A DNA stretch of 64,000 nucleotides, taken from Begonia masoniana. Lineage: Eukaryota; Streptophyta; Magnoliopsida; Cucurbitales; Begoniaceae. The notes below the pieces were generated by a model. That model was not told where the DNA came from, made no database searches, and saw only the letters and a list, made by a program, of their open reading frames with translations. The DNA lies in the NCBI GenBank assembly GCA_022432975.1, contig CM039512.1, positions 43,127,124 to 43,191,123 of the forward strand, read 5' to 3'. Both the position numbers and the translations under genes were made by a program. Below are positions 20,549-32,212 of this stretch, one piece after another (position 1 is the stretch's first letter; every line of letters starts with the position of its first letter).

Positions 20549-22081
20549 TGTAGGATCGGTATTGTCTAAGAGGGGGTGAATTAGACCTTTTTAATTTTAA
20601 TTACTAGTCAACTTAATCTCTCTCCTAGATGAACTTATAGATTTATCACAAGTGATCAGATAATGTAAAGAGAGAGAGAGAAATTCGACACCAGTATTTT
20701 TACGTAGTTCGGCCAAACCTGCCTACGTCCACCGCTCCAAGGCTCCTCCTTGAAGATTCCTTACTTCTCCTCAACGAGAAATCCTGATCGAGTTTTCGGG
20801 CGTCGATCCAAAGCCTTTTACACAATACAGGATTGAACTTTACGGGCGTCAATCCACTGCCTTAAACAAATTTAGAGTTTGTAAAGTTTTGCACAAAAAC
20901 TACTCTCTCACAGGATCTGAATCTCAAGTTCGAATGTAAGAGGAGAGTAGTACATTTACAGAGTATGAATATTTTCGCAAGTTAGGGCTCAGGAATTCAA
21001 ATCGCAAAAAGTTGTTCCTTTGTGCTCTAAGCTCGGCTTTTATACTGTGTCCATTTTCCCTGCTTGACTTCAATGCTTCTAAACCAATAATAGAAACTTT
21101 GTTACCGTTGGGAAGCATCCGTACAAGTTCAGGTAGCCGTTGCCGTTTGTAGTTGTAAAGCGTCGTCGCCATTAATGTTCTGGAGTTATGGCTGAAAACG
21201 ACTTCACCTGTAGCTTCGCGGCTAATTTGAATTCTGGCGGAAGTTCACCGGCAGATGCAACTAATGAGCGGAGACACGTCATCGGTGAATGCTGCTTGAA
21301 ATGCCATCGGCAGATATATCCTTGAATTCCATCGGCAGAAGCATCTTCAACTTCGATCGGCAGAAGCATTTCGTAAAACTCATCGGCACATTTTATCTTC
21401 AAAGCCATCAGCAGATGTTTCTTTAAAAGCGCCATCGGCACAAGTCTCTTACAAACCATCGGCAGATGAACTCATGAAACTTGTCGTCTAGTGATCGCAT
21501 GAGCAAGCTTAAAAGCTATCGGCAGGTGTAAGGCGTTGAATTCCATCGGCAGACGCATCCTTAAATTTCACCGGCATGTGCATGCTTTGGTTATTATCTC
21601 CTTTTGTCGTTTAGTCAATACGGCAGGAGTAGCTTCAAACATCATCGGCATACTTGTTCACATATCTTCGTCAGATGAATCAAATAAGTACTTGACACAT
21701 CATCGGCATCTGTCTTCAGAAACAGCTATCGGCAGAGAAAGCATGTACTGACTTGACACGTCATCGGCATAGGTCATCAAAGACGCTATCGCAGATGATA
21801 ACTTCTAAACGGCGTCTTCTTCTGCTTAGCAATCGGCAGAGGCTTCCATTGTTTGATGTATAGTCCATCGGTAGAAGCATGCGTTTTACAGCCCTGTTTT
21901 TCTGTTCTACTCTGTATACTCAAACCGATTTAGTTATACAACTAAAATACCCTTTTCAAGGGTATTTCCATATAAACTCATATTCATTATTTTCTTTAAA
22001 TACACATAATCAAATTGTACATTATTTATACAAATACATAATCAAAAACAAATTATGACTTAAACAATCTATAAGTCAACA
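20549..22081 (-). repeat. 5' LTR of SIRE copy 2 (1533 bp)
   Basis: Aligns end to end with the copy-1 5' LTR, with few differences, mostly one-base indels. Same right flank (ATATCATCTGCC). Carries the same ATCGGCAGA array. Confidence 0.9.
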
Positions 22082-22769
22082 ATATCATCTGCCAAATCAT
22101 CCGCCCATATCATCCGCCGAACATCATCCGCCCAACATCTTCCGCCCAACATCTTCCGCCACATCTCTCCACCTTAAGTCTTCCCCTTACATCTTCCACT
22201 CAACATCTTCCGCCCACATCTTCTGCCCAACATCTTCTGCCTTACACCTTCCACCCTACCACGTCCACCCTACGTCTTCCGCTATTTCAAAAGTCCACAA
22301 CTTTTGTCTTATGTTTTATTTCCTTATTTTTTTTTACTTTCCACGGTTTCTGCCATCTACTGTATGCCCTCCCACAGTATGTCTTCTAGTTCCTGTTTTC
22401 CATTTGATTAAGTTTTCTATTGCACATTCATCGCCCACCTCGCCTTTTATTTAAACGTTCAAAGTGTTCTGTCTCCCTGGTTTTCTTCAGTCTTCTATTT
22501 CTGTGGTTCAAAAATTAATATGTCTTCTGATTTTGTTTCAAGATTCTGTCTTCACCATCTTTATTTCTCCTTTCCCTCTGTCTCTTTTTTTTATGCCTGC
22601 TATTATTTCTGAAGTCCGGTTTTTAATCATGTTTTTCCAGCCCTCAATCCAGAGAAGGTCTCCTTTGTGTAAAGTTTTAAAGTTCAAAAAAAAAAATATA
22701 TGTCCCGTTTTCTGTTAAATGTCCGGAGTGATGGCTCCTCGGCCCCCGATCGGGTCTGGGGTCGTCACA
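22082..22769 (+). repeat. 3' portion of chromovirus 5' LTR, copy 2
   Basis: Near-identical to 6770-7458, with the same short array of decayed 13-bp units and the same end GGGTCTGGGGTCGTCACA. A TGATATCAGAAC primer-site-like sequence follows at 22774-22785. Confidence 0.82.
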
Positions 22770-22931
22770 GAAATGATATCAGAACCGCTAGGTTTTAAAA
22801 GCGGTTCTGGAGAACTATCTGGTTACGCAACCCGCCACGTGAGATCGCTCCACCAACTGTAAGTGTTTAAGTTCCCGTACCAATTTTAATTTATTAAATT
22901 AAGTTTATTATTGTTTATAAGAATTTAAGAA

Positions 22932-23972
22932 ATGGTGAGAGGATGACACGGGGAAGCTGACGAGAGGATTCTAGTATCCGGCAATTGACGGAGCTTGTGC
23001 TCGCCACTCCCGGCAATTTGAAATGTTGATGATCGAGAGAGATTTTTGGAATTCAAGCTCGAGTACTTCGGAGGACTGTAGTGGTGAAAATTTTAGACGA
23101 CTCCGACCTCCAACCTTCAATGGACAACTTACGGATCCGGTTCATGCCGTGGAGTGAATTTGAACGATGGAAGACTTATTTGACCTTGCTAAGGTGAAGA
23201 AAATAAAGAAGGTGTCTTATGCCGCGTTGTACCTCGAGCAAGACGCGATAACTTTGGTGGGACACCGTCCGGACAACGACTAACATGAAGGAAATATTGT
23301 GGGGACCATTCAATAAGTTGTTTTACAAAGAATATTTATACAACGCCGTGTGGGAAAATAAGATATCAGAATTCACCCAGCTAGATAGACGGGTTCGGTA
23401 ACAAAATATATTAGGGAGTTTTAGGCGACAACCTGTTTTGTCAGCCATCTAGTGAGGGAGAATGAAAGCAAGGTCTATCATTTTGTGCAAGGGTTAAAGG
23501 AAGAAATATATAGAGGTGTGAAGATATCCGGAGATCAGAACGTGTCATGCTCGAAAGTGGTGGCCAAGCTCTACAACTCGAGGCCATGGAGATAGAATTT
23601 CAGAAACAGAGGGATGCATCAAAAAGGTTTTATCAGGATGTTCCTCACAACCCACAACGAGGTCGTGATTGGCAACCACAACAGCAACAGAACTGGGGCG
23701 TGAAGAGGCCCATGAAACAGTTGCTAACCTAGATAAGGGAAAATGCCACAGGGAGCTCCTCAGCTTTCGGTATGCCCACTGTACCAGAGAAGTCACCCTG
23801 GGAGATGCAGCCTCTTTACTGGCCATTGTTTCTGATGCGACAAGGAGGACCATCATATTAGTGATTGCCCTATGCCAGATAGGTGGCCAAACCGAGCTGT
23901 CCCTAGAGCAGTTGCGATGATTGGGGACAATGACGACACCCAGCACCCAGTTATCACAAGTACAATTTTATA
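22932..23972 (+). pseudogene. Chromovirus gag relic, copy 2
   Basis: Counterpart of 7622-8668, with extra single-base indels. The Q-rich segment and zinc-knuckle remnant are recognisable at about 23600-23900. Confidence 0.6.
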
Positions 23973-24175
23973 GTACGAGTTAATGAACTAAAGAACATTA
24001 ATGGGGGTATAGTTTAGAGTAAGAGTTTAAAAAAAAATGATATTCGTATAATGAGTAGAAGTAGACCTGAAATAGAGTGGGTTGAAGGATTTAGGCAATG
24101 GTCTTAAGGACAACTAGCTTTGGAAATTCAGAAACTAAGTAAATTTTGTGGGCAAGTCTTTCACGTACCCGTGCT

Positions 24176-24434
24176 GAGGAAATGTGTACGTGGCCCCACT
24201 CGGATCGAAGAAACAGTGAACATGGAGATCCAAACCGACGCTAACGTATGAAGAAAGACCAGCGTGAATCCTTGAGTCTTCAATCAGGTGCTATGCAATA
24301 AGGGGATTCCACTAGTAAAGGTCCTATGGAGCAATCTTAATGTGGAGGACGCTACTTGGGAGAGACGACTTGATGTAATGAATAGATATCTGGAACCATC
24401 TCTTAAAGAAAATTTTGGGGACAAAATTCTATTA
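24176..24434 (+). pseudogene. Integrase chromodomain relic, copy 2
   Basis: The frame at 24288-24497 reads KGIPLVKVLWSNLNVEDATW, equivalent to copy 1 apart from E to D. It ends at the polypurine tract (24434-24446). Confidence 0.8.
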
Positions 24435-24756
24435 AGGTGGGTGGAATGTAACACCCGGTATTTTGTTCACGTAATTGTCTCTAATTTATTTGAATGAAAT
24501 TAATCCGTTATTAATGTAATAAATATTTTTACTGGAATTGGACATGAATTTGTGGGTTTAGAAAAAATAGAACGAAAGGAGAAATTCAACCCGCCTCATT
24601 TGTATTCCGTTTATTAGGGTTGAATTCCTATCCGTCAATTAAAGCCTTGGCGCGAGCGGGGCAGTTTCTTTAGACCCTAGAATTTAATTAGGATATTTTG
24701 TTTGAAGAAGTGAAGGTCGATAATTTAAACGAATTTTCCTATCGTAACCAGCGTTA

Positions 24757-24796
24757 ATAGACATATATTATCCTATATACACCTATACATATATAT

Positions 24797-24850
<54 letters not shown>

Positions 24851-25786
24851 TATGTGTATAATATATATGTACATATATATATATATATTATATATGTGTA
24901 TATGTATATGTATATATATATATGTGTACATATATATATATATATGTGTATATGTATATTTATATATATATATATGTACATATATATATATATTATATGT
25001 ATATGTATATATATATATTATATGTACATATATCATGTACACTCTATGTTATATGTGTACAATAGGGTACATATATGGTACATTTATATATATCTATATA
25101 TGTGGACCGATAGTGTACATAATAGTACATATATATGTCCTAATATTTACATCTATAACATATATATATTCCATATATATGTGTTTTTATATCTCCTGTA
25201 CATATGTGTTATATATATATGTGTAATATATATATGTACATAATTGTGTATATTATAAATATGAACATATATATATATATATATCATATGTACATATGTA
25301 TATATGTACTATTATATAGTATATATGTAATATGTATATATGTATATATGTTACATTGTATATATGTATAATATATGTCTATATGTTAATATATATGTCT
25401 ATATGTGTATTCTATATATGTATATATTATATGTGTATATGTTCTATTGTATAGGTGTATATGTATAATTTATATATGTGTATATGTATATTTATATATA
25501 TTGTATATGTATATTGATATCTCTATATGTATATGTATCTATATATATATATATGTATATGTATATGTATATATATATATATATTATATGTATATTTATA
25601 TATATATATTATATGTATATGTATATGTATATTATATCTATATATATATGTGTATATGTATATATATATATATGTGTATATGTATATCTATATATATATA
25701 TGTATATGTATATCTATATGTATATGTATATCTATATATATATATATATATGTATATGTATATCTATATATATATATGTATATGTA

Positions 25787-25831
<45 letters not shown>

Positions 25832-25876
25832 GTATATATATATATATGTGTATATGTATATTTATATATATATATG
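24757..25876. repeat. TA-rich microsatellite, about 1.1 kb
   Basis: Nearly pure TA dinucleotides with TATATGTGTATATG interruptions, some at regular spacing (TGTATATGTATATTTATA). Long frames of Y, I, C, M and V on both strands are by-products. The copy-1 counterpart is only about 80 bp long before it is interrupted. Confidence 0.95.
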
Positions 25877-27240
25877 TGGTGTGTCTCTCTCTCTCGTCTC
25901 TCCGGCGCCAGATCACCCCCCCCTCCCGTGTTTTTCTTTTTCTTTTTTCTTGTTTCTTCTTTTCGTCGTCTTTCTTTGTCCCTCTTCCCTCCCTCTCACT
26001 GACTCCCCTTCTCCCTCTCTTTTCTTTTCTTCTCCTCCCTCTCCTTTTCCTTTCATTTTCTCCCTCCCTCTCTGCTTCTTTTCTCTCCAGACGGCGCCGA
26101 AGCTAATTCTCAAGCGACGAATGCCGACGGGCAGCTCCTCTCCTCTGATTTTCTTCCATTTCTTCGTTTAAGGTAATCCTCTATCTTAGTTATCCAGTTT
26201 AGGGTAGTTATTAGTTAGTTTCGTTGAAGTTTAGGGTTGGGGTTTTTGGAGAAAACCCGTTAATTTTATACGAAATCATACTAGGATGTTATTTAGAGGT
26301 TTGAATGGATAAATTAAGGAATAACTAAGCCCGTTCAACGAAAAAGGAAAATTCGATCGAAAATCGGCTCGGTTTAGGGCACCCTCCGAATTTCAATTTA
26401 TGCTATCGTTTCGGACTTCCTTTTTATAAATTAACAATCCTATGATAAACTAGATGTAATGAGGTTTCCGATGCCTGTTCAATCATCGAAAACAGATGTC
26501 GGATTAGAGAGGAAATTGAGATTGAAGTTGTGCACATAAAATTTTTGATGAAATGTCTAAAAGAGTAGTTAAATTGATTTTAAGCAATTCGAATGGAGTT
26601 TGAATTACGTTTTGCTTAGTTCGTTAAATGGCACGTACGAAATGTGGGTAACGGTTTAATTGCACGTAATTTAGGTTCGTGGATCGCCGAGGACGTACGC
26701 GCGAAGCTCGTAAACTCTACGGACGCCAGGTAAGTTCATACGTATAGGTTTGACCCTTAAGGCCCTACAATACGGAGGTACTAGGTTTTATGTTATCGGA
26801 ATTTCTGTTGGGTAGTTAAACCATAGGTTATGTTTTAGGTTAAGTGTGTTCTGTTTTATATCCTGCTTATTATTCTGTTGCCTGTCTATGAATGTTCATG
26901 CATACACGTTTTTTTCTGAAAGTCATGAATATGTTTTCTGCACACGGTTTGAAGTTAAGTAAGATAAAACTTGTAATGAAATGTATGGTTAAGTGTGGAC
27001 GAGGACTGACATCATGTCATGTACTCCTGTTATGTCATGTTGTGGCATGTACTCCTGTTGCGCCAGCTCTTCTTCCCACTTATACCTTCCTGTCCAGTGA
27101 AATGTAATGTAATGTTTATGTATTTGGAAATGTTCATGCATAGCACGTGCATCACTTTGCATTGTATGTTCTTACTGAGCACTAGGCTCATAGCTGAACT
27201 CCCTGTTGTAGGTACGGATCCCGTGGATGACGACTTTGTG
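25877..27240 (+). promoter_or_regulatory. Putative spliced leader of chromovirus LTR: CT-rich exon, two intron-like segments
   Basis: A CT-rich block (25880-26170, with TCTCCTCTGATTTTCTTC) ends AAG|GTAATC at 26173. An acceptor-like TTTAG occurs at 26674. A 55-nt segment then ends CCAG|GTAAGT at 26730, and a second acceptor-like GTTGTAG lies at 27211. The implied introns are 502 and 482 bp. The LTRs at 41279 and 48101 show the same order with the same flanking words (TTGACC..GGCCCTAC after donor 2; CTGAGCACTAGGCTCATA before acceptor 2). Splicing is inferred, not observed. Confidence 0.5.
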
Positions 27241-27734
27241 CCTCAGGCCGAGGAATAGGTTGTTGGTGGCACGAGCTGCGGGGGTTGGTTGCTGCAGCCA
27301 GACATATTTCTGTCTCGAGGTTTAAGTTTTTTTAAAGTAAAGTTCATGTGTGTAAACTCTACTATGATTCTGCTGGTTTTGCTTTAAAACTCTGTTGGGA
27401 TTCTGTTGGAAATTTGGATAATGTATAGGTTCTGATGTTTAAGTTTTTTTAAACATCTGTATTTGACAGTTGTATGTATATTTTGAAATATTCTGGAACT
27501 GTTTTGAAAATCTTCCCTTTTAGGATGTGCATGGATGGTCTCGAGTTTTAAAGCTATCCATGCAGTTTGTTTTCTTGAATCCTTGTCATGTTGTCAAACA
27601 TGTTTTATAACATCGCTTTGAATCGGGTTTTGGGGTTTGAGATTTTATGTCGTCTGTTTTTATGCTCCCTCTTTATATGTCTTTCTGTTAAATATTGTCA
27701 TTTCTGCCTTTAAAACTGTGGCATTCGCCTGTGG

Positions 27735-29812
27735 CATCATCTGCCCGTGGCATTATCCACCCATATCATCCGCCCAAATCATCCGCCCAAATCATCCGCC
27801 CATATCATCCGCCCAAATCATCCGCCCAACATCATCCGCCCAAATCATCCGCCCAAATCATCCGCCCAAATCATCCGCCCAAATCATCCGCCCAAATCAT
27901 CCGCCCAAATCATCCGCCCAAATCATCCGCCCAAATCATCCGCCCAAATCATCCGCCCAAATCATCCGCCCAAATCATCCGCCCAAATCATCCGCCCAAA
28001 TCATCCGCCCAAATCATCCGCCCAAATCATCCGCCCAAATCATCCGCCCAAATCATCCGCCCAAATCATCCGCCCAAATCATCCGCCCAAATCATCCGCC
28101 CAAATCATCCGCCCAAATCATCCGCCCATATCATCCGCCCAAATCATCCGCCCAAATCATCCGCCCAAATCATCCGCCCAAATCATCCGCCCAAATCATC
28201 CGCCCAAATCATCCGCCCATATCATCCGCCCAAATCATCCGCCCAAATCATCCGCCCACATCTTCCGCCCACATCTTCCGCCCACATCTTCCGCCCACAT
28301 CTTCCGCCCACATCTTCCGCCCACATCTTCCGCCCACATCTTCCGCCCACATCTTCCGCCCACATCTTCCGCCCACATCTTCCGCCCACATCTTCCGCCC
28401 ACATCTTCCGCCCACATCTTCCGCCCACATCTTCCGCCCACATCTTCCGCCCACATCTTCCGCCCACATCTTCCGCCCACATCTTCCGCCCACATCTTCC
28501 GCCCACATCTTCCGCCCACATCTTCCGCCCACATCTTCCGCCCACATCTTCCGCCCACATCTTCCGCCCACATCTTCCGCCCACATCTTCCGCCCACATC
28601 TTCCGCCCACATCTTCCGCCCACATCTTCCGCCCACATCTTCCGCCCACATCTTCCGCCCACATCTTCCGCCCACATCTTCCGCCCACATCTTCCGCCCA
28701 CATCTTCCGCCCACATCTTCCGCCCACATCTTCCGCCCACATCTTCCGCCCACATCTTCCGCCCACATCTTCCGCCCACATCTTCCGCCCACATCTTCCG
28801 CCCACATCTTCCGCCCACATCTTCCGCCCACATCTTCCGCCCACATCTTCCGCCCACATCTTCCGCCCACATCTTCCGCCCACATCTTCCGCCCACATCT
28901 TCCGCCCACATCTTCCGCCCACATCTTCCGCCCACATCTTCCGCCCACATCTTCCGCCCACATCTTCCGCCCACATCTTCCGCCCACATCTTCCGCCCAC
29001 ATCTTCCGCCCACATCTTCCGCCCACATCTTCCGCCCACATCTTCCGCCCACATCTTCCGCCCACATCTTCCGCCCACATCTTCCGCCCACATCTTCCGC
29101 CCACATCTTCCGCCCACATCTTCCGCCCACATCTTCCGCCCACATCTTCCGCCCACATCTTCCGCCCACATCTTCCGCCCACATCTTCCGCCCACATCTT
29201 CCGCCCACATCTTCCGCCCACATCTTCCGCCCACATCTTCCGCCCACATCTTCCGCCCACATCTTCCGCCCACATCTTCCGCCCACATCTTCCGCCCACA
29301 TCTTCCGCCCACATCTTCCGCCCACATCTTCCGCCCACATCTTCCGCCCACATCTTCCGCCCACATCTTCCGCCCACATCTTCCGCCCACATCTTCCGCC
29401 CACATCTTCCGCCCACATCTTCCGCCCACATCTTCCGCCCACATCTTCCGCCCACATCTTCCGCCCACATCTTCCGCCCACATCTTCCGCCCACATCTTC
29501 CGCCCACATCTTCCGCCCACATCTTCCGCCCACATCTTCCGCCCACATCTTCCGCCCACATCTTCCGCCCACATCTTCCGCCCACATCTTCCGCCCACAT
29601 CTTCCGCCCACATCTTCCGCCCACATCTTCCGCCCACATCTTCCGCCCACATCTTCCGCCCACATCTTCCGCCCACATCTTCCGCCCACATCTTCCGCCC
29701 ACATCTTCCGCCCACATCTTCCGCCCACATCTTCCGCCCACATCTTCCGCCCACATCTTCCGCCCACATCTTCCGCCCACATCTTCCGCCCACATCTTCC
29801 GCCCACATCTTC
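27735..29812. repeat. 13-bp minisatellite in two homogeneous blocks, about 155 units
   Basis: Block 1 (to about 28257) has about 37 units of CATCCGCCCAAAT with rare CATAT variants. Block 2 has about 119 almost perfect units of CATCTTCCGCCCA. Because 13 is not a multiple of 3 and the unit creates no stop, three plus frames stay open for over 720 codons and three minus frames for over 520 codons. These are not genes. Confidence 0.97.
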
Positions 29813-29868
29813 TGTAAATGTCCGAAGGGATGGCTCCTCGGCCCCCGATCGGGTCTGGGGTCGTCACA

Positions 29869-30499
29869 TTTACTGTAATGATATGCTTTATCGATATTAT
29901 GTTTTCTTCTAATTTTTATGTAAGATTTTTCTTATTAGTCAAGTAGTACAACATACATCTTTTAATATGTTGTAAAGACAACGGTCATATGCAACATTTT
30001 CGATAGGTAAACACTCTTCATTTAATGAAGTCTGTTATGATGACACATGCATATGTTTAGTTTTTTTTTTTTCTCTTATATATTTTTGTTATTTTGTTAA
30101 AACATAATTAAATTATCAGCTTCTTCCTTCATTTTCTCTCATTCCCTATATGGATTTTTTTTTCTTTTTTTATCACAAGAGTCAAGAGGTATGTGTGTTA
30201 TGCAAATCTCTTTGAAGCTCTTTTGAACTTCAATATATTTGGTTATTTATCATGATCATTATTTTGTTCTACATTTATTTTGTTTTCATTATAAAATTTT
30301 CTTCTTATTTTTTTTAAATCAAGTAAAATATTTTGCTTTTCAATTTTGTAACTTAACACGTACATGTATTGCACGTGCTCCAAACTAGTATTTTAAAAAA
30401 TGTCATTTAACTTTATTTTATTTGTTGAACAATTTTTTAAAAAGATATTTGGATAGTTCATTACATTTTCATTAAAAAAAATTCAGAAAAATGAACTAC
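29869..30499. other. Unassigned AT-rich sequence with a Helitron-like 3' end
   Basis: No coding frame. ATTGCACGTGCTCCAAACTAGT ends with CTAGT at 30385-30389, behind a short GC palindrome (GCACGTGC). This resembles the 3' terminus of plant Helitrons. No matching 5' end was found, so it is noted only as a possible terminus. Confidence 0.35.
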
Positions 30500-30502
30500 C
30501 AA

Positions 30503-30940
30503 TCAAAAGACAATATCCAACAGAACTCTTGTCGACCTTCTAAGTTGTGATTGTGGACTTGTTGCTCCTTGACTTGATTCATCTTCTTCAACTGGTTTCT
30601 GATAAATACTAGTTTGCCATAGATTCTCAGTCGTTGTGTGCTCATCATCATCTTCCATCTCTTCTTGTGCTACTGGATTTTGTCGCACCTTTACAACTTG
30701 CTCCCCCATTAGTTGTAATTGATCTTTGAGAATTTTAGAATCTGGTAATTCCTCTTTGTTAGAAGACCAACACGAAGATACTTCATTAAACACCACATTT
30801 CGTGATACAAAACATCTACCACTCTTTGGATCATAATATTTCCACCCTTTTCTTTGATTGCCATATCCAATGAAGTTACAACGAATCGCCTTCTTATCAA
30901 ATTTGCTACGCAAATGATCTAGCACAAATACGTAACACAC
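30503..30940 (-). pseudogene. Integrase C-terminus and linker, truncated
   Basis: Contains FIGYGNQRKGWKYYDPKSG and SRNVVFNE, the conserved block behind the Copia integrase core, and ends in LRRSTRV, which normally leads into RT. The element breaks off right after it. The family segment joining it to the integrase frame (about 30940-31010) is out of frame. Confidence 0.85.
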
Positions 30941-31009
30941 ACAGCCAAAAACTCGGAAGTGACCAACTGCAAGTTTTGCATTCCACAGTCTCTCGAAGGG
31001 TGAAACAAA

Positions 31010-31600
31010 TCAAAGCCTTGGTTGGGGAAGTCGGTTTATAACATAGGTTGCAGTCTGTATGCACTCAGTCCAAAATCTTCCTTGGACATTCCTTCCATGT
31101 AGCATACTCCGACAAATCTCTCCTAAATGTCGGTTCTTCCTTTCAGCTACGCCATTTTGTTGTGGCGTATTTGGACAACTCATCTGATGACGGATTTGAC
31201 ACTGTTGCAAGTATTGAGAAAACTCGTTTGACATGTATTCTCCTCGATTATCTGTGCGCAAGCATTGGATTTTCCTTCCAACTTCTCCTTCCACAACTTC
31301 TTTGAACTCCTTGAGTTTTGAGAGCGTCTCAGATTTTTCTTTTATGAAGAAAACCCAAACATATTTAGAGAAGTCATCAATGAATGTAACCATATATTGC
31401 ATCTCGCTGATAGATGGTTGTTTCACTCGCCCAAAGACATCAGAGTGTATCAACTCTAGTGGCATCTTCGCCTTGAACTTTGATTCTTCATGCGGTAATT
31501 GATGAGCTTTACCGTATTGACAACCCGCACACACGGTGTCTTCTCTAACTTCTAGTTGAGGAAGACCCCAGAGCATCGATTTCTTCATCATCACTTTCAA
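31010..31600 (-). pseudogene. Integrase zinc and catalytic core
   Basis: The frame starts inside the zinc domain (second CxxC pair as [11 protein letters not shown]), then shows the catalytic core: HSDVFG, RTDN and [13 protein letters not shown], giving the D, D and E of the DDE triad. RTDNRGEY has R where G is usual. Copia integrase joins cDNA ends to host DNA. Breaks on both sides make it non-functional. Confidence 0.87.
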
Positions 31601-31657
31601 CTTGTGATAACCAACGTGCCCTAACCTCGCATGCCACAGATCCGCCGTCGTATTCTT

Positions 31658-32212
31658 TCAAGTCTTATCTACATAAGCCATCTCTGCTGTCATTACATAG
31701 ATAGACTCCAGCTTCCGTTCTTCCATCGTTGGTGTACCCGAGATCTTCACATCTTCGTACACCTTGACATCTTGGGGACCGAACAAGACATAGCGGCCAG
31801 ATGATGTCAACTGCGCCACCGATAGCAGGTTTTTCTTCATGCCGGGTACATGAAACACCTCTTGAAGCGGTACCTTGTTAGGAGCGTAACGAGACACAAT
31901 TATTGTTTTACCAATATGAGATATTGGTAACCTAGAGTTATTGGCCGTTACCACCACACAACTCCCTTTATACTCCACCATCTCTTGCAGCTTTCCCTCA
32001 TCACCGATCATATGATTCGAACAACCGGAGTCGACGATCCAATCTTTATCATAGTCAATTTGCCCTGGTACTATCACTGTGAACGCCGATTCATCTTCTT
32101 CCACAGCTAGAGATGCGATGGCATCCCAATCATCATCACTTGAATTTTTTATTTTTGAGGTCACTGTGTTTCCTTCGGCATTTCTTTTCTTGGACCAACA
32201 ATCTTTTGCCAT
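31658..32212 (-). pseudogene. Zinc knuckle end and protease
   Basis: Opens with [11 protein letters not shown], the last part of a CCHC knuckle, and carries the protease site [11 protein letters not shown]. It ends at a stop just before the integrase zinc domain. The first part of the knuckle is in the gag frame, so a frameshift near 32200 separates the two. Confidence 0.85.

Larger units (their letters stand above)
11462..22081 (-). mobile_element. SIRE/Maximus-like Ty1-copia retrotransposon, copy 2 (both LTRs)
   Basis: In minus-strand order: 5' LTR (20549-22081), primer binding site, gag, PR-IN, RT-RH, ORF3 region, polypurine tract, 3' LTR (11462-13043). At about 10.6 kb it shows the full structure that copy 1 only shows in part. 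Every coding segment is broken by one-base indels, densest between 11.5 and 17.3 kb. Copy 1 lacks most of these, so many may be sequence errors rather than decay. The right flank is identical to that of copy 1; the left flank falls in the gap. Confidence 0.9.
22082..29868 (+). mobile_element. Tekay/Del-type chromovirus, copy 2: internally deleted, with giant 3' LTR
   Basis: Remnant 5' LTR (22082-22769), primer site, 1.68-kb internal region holding a gag relic and chromodomain tail only, polypurine tract and a complete 3' LTR of about 5.4 kb. The LTR is more than three times longer than the internal region because of a TA tract and a minisatellite. The element cannot encode pol and would depend on a related helper. 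Confidence 0.82.
24447..29868 (+). repeat. Complete chromovirus 3' LTR, about 5.42 kb
   Basis: Starts TGTAACACCCGG after the polypurine tract and ends GGGTCTGGGGTCGTCACA, matching the 5' LTR end. In order: a 300-bp 5' part, a TA microsatellite, a CT-rich block, a putative two-intron leader, a T-rich block and a 2-kb minisatellite. About 0.45 kb found between array and LTR end in the 5' LTR remnant is missing here. Confidence 0.8.

Noticed and set aside
15361..24755. Independent second SIRE insertion at an identical target
   Set aside because: The flanking chromovirus and several premature stops are shared, which requires duplication (biological or in the assembly) rather than a second insertion.
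24754..26171. Frames of Y/I/C/V/M repeats on both strands
   Set aside because: Direct translation of the TA microsatellite; no protein meaning.
27637..29912. Six long frames (520-727 codons) of tandem 13-residue repeats
   Set aside because: They exist in three frames on both strands because a stop-free 13-bp unit is not a multiple of 3. No codon preference, no start context, and the frames begin and end with the array.
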